Shown here one piece after another: positions 50,337 through 59,205 of a DNA stretch of 64,000 nucleotides. The position numbers and the translations under genes were made by a program. Position 1 is the stretch's first letter. Each line of letters starts with the position of its first letter. Below the pieces are notes generated by a model. That model had not been told where the DNA came from. It made no database searches and was given only the letters and a program-made list of their open reading frames with translations. The stretch spans positions 73,369 through 137,368 of the forward strand of contig CAJPOP010000003.1 in NCBI GenBank assembly GCA_905372305.1, given 5' to 3'. Source of the stretch: Candidatus Saccharimonadota bacterium (GTDB lineage: Bacteria > Patescibacteriota > Saccharimonadia > Saccharimonadales > Saccharimonadaceae).

Positions 50337-51689
50337 TTAAAGATTTTCCACCGCCGCCACGAACTGCTCGCCGCGGTCATTATAGCTTTTAAACATATCG
50401 AAGCTAGCGGCGGCCGGGCTGAGAATCACTACGTCGCCAGATTGTGCTTGATTGGCTGCCGCTTCGACGACCATTGGCATCGTCGCCATTTCTAATTGCA
50501 CAATTTGGCAAGAGACGTTTTCTTTGCGCAGAATTTCAGCAATTTCGCTGGCATTAGCGCCGTTGACAATCACTGCTCGCATTTGCTGCCTGGCGATTTC
50601 CTGTACTAATTCCGCGTAGTCCGCCCCCTTATCAGAGCCGCCCAAAATCAAAATTTTTGGCTCCGTGAAAGATTTTAACGCGGCAATAGCGCTACCGGGC
50701 GTGGTTGAAATGCTATCATCGTAATATTTCACGCCGTTTTTCTCAGCGACGAATTTCAAACGGTGCGGCAATCCTGTAAAACTCTCCAGTCCGGCAGCAT
50801 ATTGCTCGTCGGTCACGGTGATCGGCAGTTCCGTCACCGCACTCATGGCTGCGCAGGCATTCTCGAGATTATGTGCACCTGGCAAACGCAAATGCCTAGT
50901 GCTGCAAATCTGCCGACTTTGCACGCAAAAGTAGCCGTCCTGAACATAAACTTGGTCATCGTCAGCAATAGCATAGCGCTGCGCAAAATCCAGCGTATCG
51001 CCATGATTGTCGCCCGTATCTGGCAACCTATTAAGCGGTGTGGCAGCCACTTCCCGCGAATATTTATTCGTCGGGTGATATAAACAGACATCACCAAGAT
51101 GCTGGTGGCGGCAAATATTTTTCTTAGCATTGAGGTAGTCGGCGAAATCCACGTGAACATTCAGATGATCCGGCTCGATCATTAGCACCACCGCAATATG
51201 CGGCGATTTTTTTAGATCCCACAGCTGAAAACTAGACAATTCATAAACGACAATGTCGTTTTTTTTAATCTTCGGCAAGACATCCAGCGCCGGCACGCCG
51301 ATGTTGCCGACCAAGTGTACCGTTTGACCAGCTTGTTGCAAGATAGCCGCAATCAGACTACACGTCGTTCCCTTGCCCTTCGTCCCTGTTACGCCAATAA
51401 TCGGCGCTGGACACTTGTCGAAAAACTCGTTAGTCGCCGACCAAATTTTACCGTTAGTTTTTATATTACGCGACGGCAAACTGGCTGTTCGCACCACCAA
51501 ATCAGCATCGCCCAGCTGTTCGCTGAAGACATTTTTACCAGAAATCAGCTTCACGCCGTCCGGAATCGCCGGCAGTTTATCCGCCGGACGTTCATCAGCC
51601 ACCACAAACTCCGCGTCAGGAAATTTCTGCTGGAAATATATCAGATTTGATATACCTTCTACGCCGTAACCAGCGATAATTATTTTCAT
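50337..51689 (-). CDS. murD: UDP-MurNAc-L-alanine:D-glutamate ligase MurD
   Basis: 450 residues from the ATG at 51689 (MKIIIAGYGVEGISNLIYFQ). ATP loop GVTGTKGKGTTCSLIA, MIEPDHLNVHVDF, GLPHRLKFVAEKNGVKYYDD and the C-terminal ILILGGSDKGADYAEL fit MurD. Adds D-Glu to UDP-MurNAc-Ala in the cytoplasm. Isolated from the dcw cluster. TATACT ends 6 nt before this ATG. Confidence 0.9.
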   Translation of the reverse strand: MKIIIAGYGVEGISNLIYFQQKFPDAEFVVADERPADKLPAIPDGVKLISGKNVFSEQLGDADLVVRTASLPSRNIKTNGKIWSATNEFFDKCPAPIIGVTGTKGKGTTCSLIAAILQQAGQTVHLVGNIGVPALDVLPKIKKNDIVVYELSSFQLWDLKKSPHIAVVLMIEPDHLNVHVDFADYLNAKKNICRHQHLGDVCLYHPTNKYSREVAATPLNRLPDTGDNHGDTLDFAQRYAIADDDQVYVQDGYFCVQSRQICSTRHLRLPGAHNLENACAAMSAVTELPITVTDEQYAAGLESFTGLPHRLKFVAEKNGVKYYDDSISTTPGSAIAALKSFTEPKILILGGSDKGADYAELVQEIARQQMRAVIVNGANASEIAEILRKENVSCQIVQLEMATMPMVVEAAANQAQSGDVVILSPAAASFDMFKSYNDRGEQFVAAVENL

Positions 51690-51737
51690 ATTTACAGTAT
51701 AACATAGAGTTAAATTAATCATAGCAACATCCTAAAC

Positions 51738-51766
51738 TTGACTTATTTTATATACTATGTTATTCT
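51738..51766 (+). promoter_or_regulatory. Leaderless promoter of the repeat microprotein
   Basis: TTGACT (51738-51743), 17 nt, TATTCT (51761-51766), 7 nt to the ATG at 51774. Confidence 0.65.
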
Positions 51767-51773
51767 TCAAACC

Positions 51774-52052
51774 ATGCATGAACAATTTATTACACAACCA
51801 GAAGGCAACTTAAGCAGCACACCTGACAAAAGCGATTGGGGCGCAGTTGCTGACACATTTAGAGAAGCTAGCTCTGACAGGGGATCAGCGATGGATTCGC
51901 CAATATTACGAGAAGCCGTTGGGCTGCCTCCGAAAGGAGAAAAAATAACTCCAGACTCAAACAGAGGACTGGCGATGGATTCGCCAATATTACGAAAGGC
52001 TGTTGGACTGCCACCAGAACCAGAATCAGAATCTGCTGATAAACAAAATTAG
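51774..52052 (+). CDS. 92-residue protein with a tandem repeat
   Basis: Starts MHEQFITQPEGN at the ATG 51774; an in-frame ATG at 51738 overlaps the promoter. Two near-identical units of about 24 residues, core AMDSPILREAVGLPP and AMDSPILRKAVGLPP, occupy about 37-52 and 65-80; the rest is polar. The DNA of the two cores is also very similar, so the duplication is fairly recent or constrained. No family recognised; probably soluble and disordered around the repeats. Lone plus-strand gene convergent with an M16 peptidase. Confidence 0.6.
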   Translation: MHEQFITQPEGNLSSTPDKSDWGAVADTFREASSDRGSAMDSPILREAVGLPPKGEKITPDSNRGLAMDSPILRKAVGLPPEPESESADKQN

Positions 52053-52095
52053 ATTATCATCAGCAAGTTAATATAACTTAAGTATAAGGAAATTT

Positions 52096-52131
52096 TGCAA
52101 AAGATATATCGGATTTGATATATCTTTTGCA
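52096..52131. terminator. Bidirectional hairpin between convergent genes
   Basis: gcaaaagatatatc / gatatatcttttgc (52097-52110, 52117-52130) is a perfect 14-bp stem with a 6-nt loop, extended by one t-a pair. It sits 44 nt after the plus-strand gene and 12 nt after the minus-strand gene; T-rich arms suit termination in both directions. Confidence 0.7.
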
Positions 52132-52142
52132 TTATAGCTATC

Positions 52143-53420
52143 TTAGTCCAGCACAGCCAGCTTCTCCTGAAGCCGCAGCAACAGATCTCTGTCGCCAGAG
52201 CTCACGCCAGCGAGGACGCGGACTTCTGAGTCGAGGAATTCTCTGGCTACTTGAATTATCTTCTCAGCGGTAATTGCCAAAATTGCCGCCGGCACGCCAG
52301 CATAATCTTTGACAAAATCGTCAGAAAAATAGCGCCGGGTATAAAAATTACTGATTTGTGCTACTGTTTGCGCGCCCATCTGGTAGCGCCCCAGGGCGTA
52401 AGACTTGGCAGCCTCAATATCCTCGACAGCGATATCGCCATTTAATACCTTCTTCAGCTCGCGCACGATGATGTCAAATAGCACCTCCGCAGTCTCCAAA
52501 TTGACTTGCCCGCCAAAATCCCACGATGAATCATAAAATCCGACCGAAGTATCGCTAAACATTCCATAAACCAAGCCTTTTTTACGGGCCATACCCAGAA
52601 TCCGCGAACTCAGCGTTCCGGTTAAAATATGGTTCAGGCAGCCCATAGCATCCGACTCCTCGTTAGTTAACTCGCGCGGCAGGCTTATCGACCAGCCAAA
52701 GTTCAAATTCGACGCTTCTTTACGGCGAATTAACAGAGGCCGCGCGCCATGCAGCTCATCGCGCGGAATCGCAAATCGTTCGCCGGGTTCCAATTGCCAT
52801 TGCTCTAAAAAATCCTTAATAGCGGTCTTGCGGCCAGCCATTTTTCCAGCAATCACAAACCGCATATTATTGAGTGTATGCGTCCGTCGATGATGCTCCT
52901 TAATATCTTTTATCGTTACGTTGTCCATTTTTTTCAGGCGCTGGCTATCCGTCAAAATATCCTCGCCCAAAGCTTGCTGCACCCGCAGCCATAATACGCG
53001 GCTGTGATTATTCAAATAGCCGGTTAATTCCGAGCGAACATTACCCTTCTCCGCCTCAAACGAATCGCTAGTAAACCGCGGCGTAACAATCGCCAGCCGC
53101 TGCAATTCCAAAATCCGATCCCACTCAAAATCTGCGCAAACCGCCTCGTATACCATGGAATAATCGGAAGTATAGGCATTGTGGTAAGCGCCGTTCTTTA
53201 TAAATTCCTGCTCGTAGGCATGCTCCGAACGAAATTTCTCGTTTGCGCCAAACGCCATATGCTCCATCAAATGTGCTGTTTCATAAATCTCCTTATCTCG
53301 CACGTAGCGGTCGCCTGCCCGAAACTGTACCTGAAAACTCATTACCGTGGCGTCTGGGACGTCGATTAACAGACCGCGCGCACCATTCTTCAGTTTAACT
53401 TCCTCAACTGTATGCTTCAT
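52143..53420 (-). CDS. M16-family zinc peptidase
   Basis: 425 residues. Inverted zinc motif HLMEH (about 48-52, ETAHLMEHMAFGANEKF) with the downstream Glu in YSMVYEAVCADFEW; C-terminal half contains GALGRYQMGAQT-like R/Y region (SYALGRYQMGAQTVAQISNF). Single-unit M16B peptidases of this size act as dimers in peptide degradation or processing. AAGGAG lies 8 nt before the ATG. Confidence 0.88.
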   Translation of the reverse strand: MKHTVEEVKLKNGARGLLIDVPDATVMSFQVQFRAGDRYVRDKEIYETAHLMEHMAFGANEKFRSEHAYEQEFIKNGAYHNAYTSDYSMVYEAVCADFEWDRILELQRLAIVTPRFTSDSFEAEKGNVRSELTGYLNNHSRVLWLRVQQALGEDILTDSQRLKKMDNVTIKDIKEHHRRTHTLNNMRFVIAGKMAGRKTAIKDFLEQWQLEPGERFAIPRDELHGARPLLIRRKEASNLNFGWSISLPRELTNEESDAMGCLNHILTGTLSSRILGMARKKGLVYGMFSDTSVGFYDSSWDFGGQVNLETAEVLFDIIVRELKKVLNGDIAVEDIEAAKSYALGRYQMGAQTVAQISNFYTRRYFSDDFVKDYAGVPAAILAITAEKIIQVAREFLDSEVRVLAGVSSGDRDLLLRLQEKLAVLD

Positions 53421-53452
53421 CTATTCTGCTCCTTAATTGCCTATTGTCTGAA

Positions 53453-56083
53453 TTATCTGCGATGTTTTTTACGATTTTGGCGCTGAGTTTTCTTTTTCTT
53501 GCGCGCCTGGTTCTTAGCGCGGTTTGACTCGGCGCTTGATTTGCCTTTTTTTACCGAAAAATCATCGTCGCGATTTTCCTCGCCCGCACCAAGCTCATTA
53601 ACACCGCGTTCCACCGCGTTCTCTGCCAAGCGCGTTAATTCCGTGTCGTATTCATCATCCTGCGACTGGCGCACCACCGCATCGGCCTCATGAATATTGA
53701 AGATAACCGTCAAAACTTCATCGCGCAAATTAGCCTGCAAACTTTCGAACAACTTTTGCGACTCCGAACGATATTCCACCAACGGATCGCGCTGGCCGAC
53801 ACTGCGCCAGTGAATACCCTCGCGCAGGTGCTGCATATTCTCCAAATGCTGCATCCACAAGGTATCCAGCACCGCCATATAAACCTCGCGCTCCACGCCG
53901 CGCAAATTATCCGCGCCAATCTCAGACTCTTTCTCCGCGTATGTCTCCTCAGCCAGCTTCAGCGCCTTTTCATAGCGCAGCTTGTCTTTCTTTTCTTTGC
54001 CAATTTTCGAAATTTTTGCTTCGTCGCTCGGGAAAATTGCCGTAAAATCTTCGACAAACTTCGGATTATTCTTAGTTGGCAGCGCTGCCAGTTCATGAAC
54101 CTTCGCTCGCAGTAAGCGCTCAATCTCCGGCTTAATATTGTCGCCCTCCAAGATCTTGCGGCGCATGACGTATACCACGCGGCGGTGGCGATTAATCACG
54201 TTGTCATACTGAACAACACTTTTGCGCGTATCAAAGTTGTAGCCCTCGACGCGTTTCTGGGCTGCTTCCAAGGTCTTTGACACGGCGCGGTTTTGGATTG
54301 GCGTTTCTTCATCTACGCCCAGCCGATCCATCAGCGCCGCGATGCGCTCACCCTGGAAAATTCGCATCAAATCATCTTCGGTCGACACGTAGAACTGTGT
54401 CTCGCCCGGGTCGCCCTGACGACCGCCGCGGCCGCGCAGCTGATTGTCGATGCGCCGTGATTCGTGGCGCTCCGAACCGATCACCACCAGGCCGCCCAAT
54501 TCCTTGACGCCCTTGCCCAATTTAATGTCGGTACCGCGTCCGGCGATGTTTGTCGCCAGCGTGATGGCGCCTTTTTCACCGGCTTTTTCAATGATAGCCG
54601 CCTCGCGCTCGTTGTTCTTGGCGTTCAAAATCTCAAATTTGATTCCTTCTTTCTCCAGATACTTGGCAATTTGCTCGTTCTTAGCAATCGAGCCAGAACC
54701 AACCAGCACTGGCCGGCCTTGCTTGTGATAATCCTTGATAGCTTCAGCCACCGCCTTCAACTTACCCTTTTCGGTCTTGAAAATCAGGTCTTCTTTGTCG
54801 TCGCGAATAACTGGCTTGTTCGGCGGAATCTGAATGACGTCCAGTGAATAAATTTGTTGAAACTCTTCAGCTTCAGTAAACGCCGTACCAGTCATACCGG
54901 AAAGTTTATTATACAAACGGAAATAATTCTGGAACGAAATGGTCGCTAGTGTCATGCTTTCTTCCAGCACTGGCACGCCTTCTTTCGCCTCAATTGCCTG
55001 ATGCAAACCTTCGTTGTAGCGGCGTCCCTGCATCAAACGACCAGTGTGCTCGTCGACGATGATCACCTCGCCGTCATTGGTCACCACGTAATCTTTGTCA
55101 CGCTTGAACAATGTTTGTGCTCGCAGCGCCTGGTCCATATGGTAAACGCTGCGCACGTGGTCTGGCGTGTACAAATTTTTTATACCCAGCAGTTTTTGGA
55201 CTTTTTCCACGCCCTCGTCGGTCAAGGCCACGCTGCGACGTTTTTCATCCAAAACATAATCCTCTGGCGCTAATTTACTGGCAACTTTGGCGAACGTGTA
55301 GTAATTGTCTGGGTTTTCCGCTGCTGGCGCCGAGATAATCAGCGGCGTACGCGCTTCATCGATCAAAATGGAGTCCACCTCGTCAACGATAGCAAAGTTC
55401 AGTTCGCGCTGACGTAATAAGTCAACGTCATTAACCATATTGTCACGCAAATAGTCAAAACCAAACTCGTTGTTAGTGCCATACGTAATGTCGGCAGCAT
55501 AAGCCTCCTTACGAGTGACCGGACGGAGCTTGCGCATGCGCGGATCGTCGTGATGCTCGTTATCATACTCTTTGTCGTACACAAACGACGCTTCGTTAAT
55601 GATCACACCAGTCGTCAAGCCCAAAAAATCATACACCTGCCCCATCCAGCCAGCGTCACGCTGCGCCAGATAATCGTTGACGGTCACCACATGAACGCCT
55701 TTTTCCTCCAGTGCATTCAGATAGGTCGGCAGCGTCGCCACCAGGGTCTTACCCTCACCAGTCTTCATCTCGGCAACATTACCCTCATGAAGGACCATGC
55801 CGCCGATTAGCTGAACATCATACGGACGCTCGCCGATGACGCGCTTGGCAGCCTCACGTACCACTGCAAAGGCATCCGGTAAAATCGTATCCAGTGTTAC
55901 ATTCTTTTTCGTTAGACGCTTTTTCAGCGTCTCCGTCTGCGCCTGCAGCTCTTTGTCTGACAGTTTTTCATATTTTTCGGACAAGCCGTTAATTACGTCA
56001 ACTTGCTTACGCAGCCGCTTCAAAATCTTCTTCTGCGGATCGCCAAAAATCTTACTCAGCGCCTTTTGTTGTGTCATTGCCAT
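53453..56083 (-). CDS. secA: Protein translocase ATPase SecA
   Basis: 876 residues. MKTGEGKTLVATLP (Walker A, about 103-116), DEVDSILIDEARTPLIIS, the second helicase half with TNIAGRGTDIKLGKG and GSERHESRRIDNQLRGRGGR, and the helical wing/scaffold. The usual C-terminal zinc finger is absent, replaced by a Lys/Arg-rich tail (ARKKKKTQRQNRKKHRR). Drives Sec export. GAGGGAG precedes the ATG; a TATAAT lies further upstream. Confidence 0.96.
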   Translation of the reverse strand: MAMTQQKALSKIFGDPQKKILKRLRKQVDVINGLSEKYEKLSDKELQAQTETLKKRLTKKNVTLDTILPDAFAVVREAAKRVIGERPYDVQLIGGMVLHEGNVAEMKTGEGKTLVATLPTYLNALEEKGVHVVTVNDYLAQRDAGWMGQVYDFLGLTTGVIINEASFVYDKEYDNEHHDDPRMRKLRPVTRKEAYAADITYGTNNEFGFDYLRDNMVNDVDLLRQRELNFAIVDEVDSILIDEARTPLIISAPAAENPDNYYTFAKVASKLAPEDYVLDEKRRSVALTDEGVEKVQKLLGIKNLYTPDHVRSVYHMDQALRAQTLFKRDKDYVVTNDGEVIIVDEHTGRLMQGRRYNEGLHQAIEAKEGVPVLEESMTLATISFQNYFRLYNKLSGMTGTAFTEAEEFQQIYSLDVIQIPPNKPVIRDDKEDLIFKTEKGKLKAVAEAIKDYHKQGRPVLVGSGSIAKNEQIAKYLEKEGIKFEILNAKNNEREAAIIEKAGEKGAITLATNIAGRGTDIKLGKGVKELGGLVVIGSERHESRRIDNQLRGRGGRQGDPGETQFYVSTEDDLMRIFQGERIAALMDRLGVDEETPIQNRAVSKTLEAAQKRVEGYNFDTRKSVVQYDNVINRHRRVVYVMRRKILEGDNIKPEIERLLRAKVHELAALPTKNNPKFVEDFTAIFPSDEAKISKIGKEKKDKLRYEKALKLAEETYAEKESEIGADNLRGVEREVYMAVLDTLWMQHLENMQHLREGIHWRSVGQRDPLVEYRSESQKLFESLQANLRDEVLTVIFNIHEADAVVRQSQDDEYDTELTRLAENAVERGVNELGAGEENRDDDFSVKKGKSSAESNRAKNQARKKKKTQRQNRKKHRR

Positions 56084-56207
56084 AAACTCAAAACTCCCTC
56101 ACTTTCAGGCATTTTCAAAAACTATGTATTATTATAGCGTTTTTTGAATAATTTGAAAAGAAAAAGCGCCCAAAATCTGAGCGCCTCATACCAACTTCAG
56201 GTATAAA

Positions 56208-56579
56208 TTATTTTCGGCTCAATCCTCGCTTCAACTTAGCCAAAACTCCGCGGCTGCTGCCGACATGCGTCAAAACGTCATCCTTATACTTTCGCACCTG
56301 CCCATTTAACTTCGCCTCGACGATATCCACCGCTGCTAAAACGTTCATCGTCGAATCTTTGGCGGTAATTTTCTTATCTGGCACGTTGATAATCACCTCA
56401 ACCTCGTACTTGTTGCCGCCAGGGTTGTCAATCTGCTTAATCTTCACGTCAGCGGTCGCACTCTTGCGGGCATGCCGCGGCAAGTACTTGCCCAACGCGC
56501 CGATTTTTCGCTCGACATATTTCTTCGTCGTATCTGTCAATTCGTATTTGACGCCGGTAATGGTAATATCTTTAATCAT
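56208..56579 (-). CDS. hpf: Ribosome hibernation-promoting factor (HPF/RaiA)
   Basis: 123 residues. Single S30AE domain: KYVERKIGALGKYLP, TADVKIKQID, KYEVEVIINVPDKKITAKDS and a helix AAVDIVEAKLNGQVRKYKD. No long-HPF dimerisation domain, so it is a short form, with a basic tail. Binds the decoding centre of idle ribosomes. AGGAGG is 6 nt before the ATG. Confidence 0.9.
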   Translation of the reverse strand: MIKDITITGVKYELTDTTKKYVERKIGALGKYLPRHARKSATADVKIKQIDNPGGNKYEVEVIINVPDKKITAKDSTMNVLAAVDIVEAKLNGQVRKYKDDVLTHVGSSRGVLAKLKRGLSRK

Positions 56580-56601
56580 TTTTTCCTCCTATTATTACGC
56601 T

Positions 56602-57033
56602 CTAGCGCGGCAAAACAACGCCCGCCTCCTTCGCTATTTTTAATAATTCTTCGTTAATAATGAGCAGCTTTTCCTTCGACGACATTTTAGCAAAGCTAGC
56701 GCTCATGAGGGCTTTATTCGGCTTGCTGTAAATAACATCGTATATTTCCTTAATATCGTTCGTCAGCGCTTGCAACTCACCTTCGACTCGATCAAGCCGA
56801 TCCTTAACTTCGTGCAGTCCGCCTTCGACTCGATCAAGACGACTTTTAACCTCGTACATCTCGCTTTTCAGGCTAGAGACATCTTTTTCAACCGAACCAA
56901 GCCTATCCTCGATCCTGTTTAAACGCTCGCCGTGCTCGTCAAATCGCGGCAAAACAACGGTTTCCAAGGCCTCGACCACGCCATCGGCGATCGCACCCTT
57001 GATCCATTGCTTGTCGTCATTAGTTAGCGCCAT
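56602..57033 (-). CDS. Coiled-coil protein of unknown function
   Basis: 143 residues. Residues 30-95 are a coiled coil with repeated RVEGxLxEVKDRLD units (EVKSRLDRVEGG, EVKDRLDRVEGE), then a helical C-terminus (KMSSKEKLLIINEELLKIAK). N-terminus NDDKQWIKGAIADGVVEALE is amphipathic. Such proteins are common in CPR genomes; function unknown. AGGAGG lies close before the ATG and a TATAAT further upstream. Confidence 0.7.
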   Translation of the reverse strand: MALTNDDKQWIKGAIADGVVEALETVVLPRFDEHGERLNRIEDRLGSVEKDVSSLKSEMYEVKSRLDRVEGGLHEVKDRLDRVEGELQALTNDIKEIYDVIYSKPNKALMSASFAKMSSKEKLLIINEELLKIAKEAGVVLPR

Positions 57034-57051
57034 ATACCCTCCTAGTCCCTA

Positions 57052-58293
57052 TTATATCACCTCGCAGCCATTCATGTACGGACGAAGTACTTCCGGCACT
57101 GTCAAACTGCCGTCTTCGTTTTGGAAATTCTCTAAAATCACCACCAATGACCGCGCCAGTGATACCGCCGTACCGTTCAGGGTGTGAACCGACTCGATGT
57201 TGCCATTCGCGCGTCGCACGCGAATATTCAAACCGCGCGCTTGGAAATCCGTACAATTCGAACAGCTGGTCAACTCGCGATACGTCTCATCTACTGGCGA
57301 CCAATATTCAATGTCATACTTTTTGGCAGCTGGCGCGCCCAAGTCACCCGCCGCGATATTCACCACATGATACGAAATACCAATTTGCTGCCACAATGCT
57401 TCCTCGACGCTGAGGATTTTTTCATGAATTTCCTTAGATTGCTCTGGCAAACAAAACGCGTACATTTCCAATTTATTAAATTGGTGCACTCGGAACAATC
57501 CACGAGTATGCTTGCCGTACGTGCCCGCTTCCTTGCGGTAGCATGGACTGTATCCCGTATACAACAGCGGCAAATCTTTCTCGTCCAAAATTTCATCAGC
57601 GTGATAGCCGGTCAGCGGCATTTCCGCTGTCCCGATCAGTGTCAAATCCTCGCCCTCGATCACATATTCGTTGCTGCCCTCGCCCTTCGGCGTAAAGCCC
57701 GCGCCCTCTGCTGTGCGTAAATTCACCATGTGCGGCACAGTCATGAACGTAAAGCCTTGTTTCATGACATAATCCAGCGCAAATTGCGTGACAGCATTTT
57801 CCAGCAGCGCCAAGTCGCCCTTAAGGTAGTAAAACTTCGCACCAGCCACTTTCGCGCCGCGCTCAAAGTCCACCCAACCGCGACTGACAGCATAATCCAA
57901 ATGATCCTTGGCGCCTGTTTTATGCTCACCGTAGACCTTTACCTCAACCGAATCTTCCTCGCCGCCAAGCGGCACGTCGTCAAAGGTGATGTTCGGCACA
58001 TTTTTCAGGATTGCCGCTACTTTTTCCTCGGTTGATTTTAAGTAGCTTTCACGTTCCGCCAACTCAATTTTCAGCTGTTTTCCCTGGTCGATTAGCTCCT
58101 GATCTGGGCGACCGCCTTTCATTTTGGCTGAAATTGCATTTCGCTGTTCACGCAGTGCTTCAACTTGCTTTTGCAGGTCGCGGCGCTCGTCATCCAATTG
58201 CAACATTGTTGCAATATCGACCGCATACCCCTTGTCATTTGCCGACTTTTGCACCAAATCAGCATTTTCTCGAATAAATTTGATGTCTAACAT
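57052..58293 (-). CDS. serS: Seryl-tRNA synthetase
   Basis: 413 residues. N-terminal antiparallel coiled coil (about 30-100) that holds the tRNA(Ser) long arm; class II core with GTAEMPLTGYHADEIL, YRKEAGTYGKHTRGLFRVHQ (motif 2), KYDIEYWSP, SSCSNCTDFQARRL-like region and a C-terminal motif 3 (NGTAVSLARSLVVILENFQ). TATAAT lies 6 nt before the ATG. Confidence 0.96.
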   Translation of the reverse strand: MLDIKFIRENADLVQKSANDKGYAVDIATMLQLDDERRDLQKQVEALREQRNAISAKMKGGRPDQELIDQGKQLKIELAERESYLKSTEEKVAAILKNVPNITFDDVPLGGEEDSVEVKVYGEHKTGAKDHLDYAVSRGWVDFERGAKVAGAKFYYLKGDLALLENAVTQFALDYVMKQGFTFMTVPHMVNLRTAEGAGFTPKGEGSNEYVIEGEDLTLIGTAEMPLTGYHADEILDEKDLPLLYTGYSPCYRKEAGTYGKHTRGLFRVHQFNKLEMYAFCLPEQSKEIHEKILSVEEALWQQIGISYHVVNIAAGDLGAPAAKKYDIEYWSPVDETYRELTSCSNCTDFQARGLNIRVRRANGNIESVHTLNGTAVSLARSLVVILENFQNEDGSLTVPEVLRPYMNGCEVI

Positions 58294-58318
58294 GTCTTAA
58301 TTATATAACAACTTCTGC

Positions 58319-59158
58319 TTAAACGTGAGAGATTATCCCTGCGCCAAGCAGCCCTATTATCACCAACCCCAGCGCAAATCGATAAATTATGAACGAACGA
58401 AAATTATTACTCTGGATAAATTTCAGCAGCCAGGACACTGCCACATATCCCACGCCGAAAGAAACTACCGTGGCAATAATAGTTGATGCCCAGCCGACGC
58501 CGCCGGAAATGTGCTTATACTTGGTGACGACCTCCAATAGTCCTGCCGCCAGCAAAGCCGGGATTCCTAAGAAAAAGCTCAGTTTCGTGACCGATACGCG
58601 GTCAAATCCGCGGAACAAACCAACAGAGATTGTCGCGCCAGAACGGCTGACTCCAGGAATTAGCGACAAACATTGCCCCATGCCAATCGCCGTCGTATCC
58701 TTCCAGTTCGTCTCGACTTCATTGCGCTTATTTTTTGCCGCCCGATTATCCGCCAGCCACATCACCGCGCTCCAGCCGATCAGCCCGATTGCCACAAACC
58801 ACAAACTCCGAAGCACCGTCTCAACTTCGTGCTTGAACAGCAGACCGACAATAGCGATAGGAATTGAGCCGATAATAATCGCCCAGCCGTATTTATAATC
58901 AAACTTCCGGCGCGCTCGCTTCCACCACAGCCCGCGCCACCAGGCTTGCAGAATCCGCCAAATATCGCTCCAGAAGTAAATTACCGCCGCCAGAATTGCC
59001 CCAATTTGAATCACCGCCGTAAACGCCACCACGCTCGGATCGTCGATTTTCATCCCCATCAATTTCTCGACAATCGTCAAATGTCCAGTCGAAGAAATCG
59101 GCAAAAACTCCGTAATTCCTTCAACAATACCAAGGACAATCGCCTGCCACCAAGCCAC
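58319..59158 (-). CDS. uppP: Undecaprenyl-diphosphate phosphatase UppP
   Basis: 279 residues, multi-pass. GIVEGITEFLPISSTGHL (about 9-26) holds the catalytic Glu region and LIPGVSRSGATIS the second motif. Recycles the undecaprenyl carrier used by MraY and MurG. GTG start at 59158; AAAGG lies about 12 nt upstream, which is long. Confidence 0.94.
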   Translation of the reverse strand: MAWWQAIVLGIVEGITEFLPISSTGHLTIVEKLMGMKIDDPSVVAFTAVIQIGAILAAVIYFWSDIWRILQAWWRGLWWKRARRKFDYKYGWAIIIGSIPIAIVGLLFKHEVETVLRSLWFVAIGLIGWSAVMWLADNRAAKNKRNEVETNWKDTTAIGMGQCLSLIPGVSRSGATISVGLFRGFDRVSVTKLSFFLGIPALLAAGLLEVVTKYKHISGGVGWASTIIATVVSFGVGYVAVSWLLKFIQSNNFRSFIIYRFALGLVIIGLLGAGIISHV

Positions 59159-59205
59159 TCTTAAAAATTACCTTTCATCTTTTAAGTGTAGCATTAGCAG
59201 AACAA

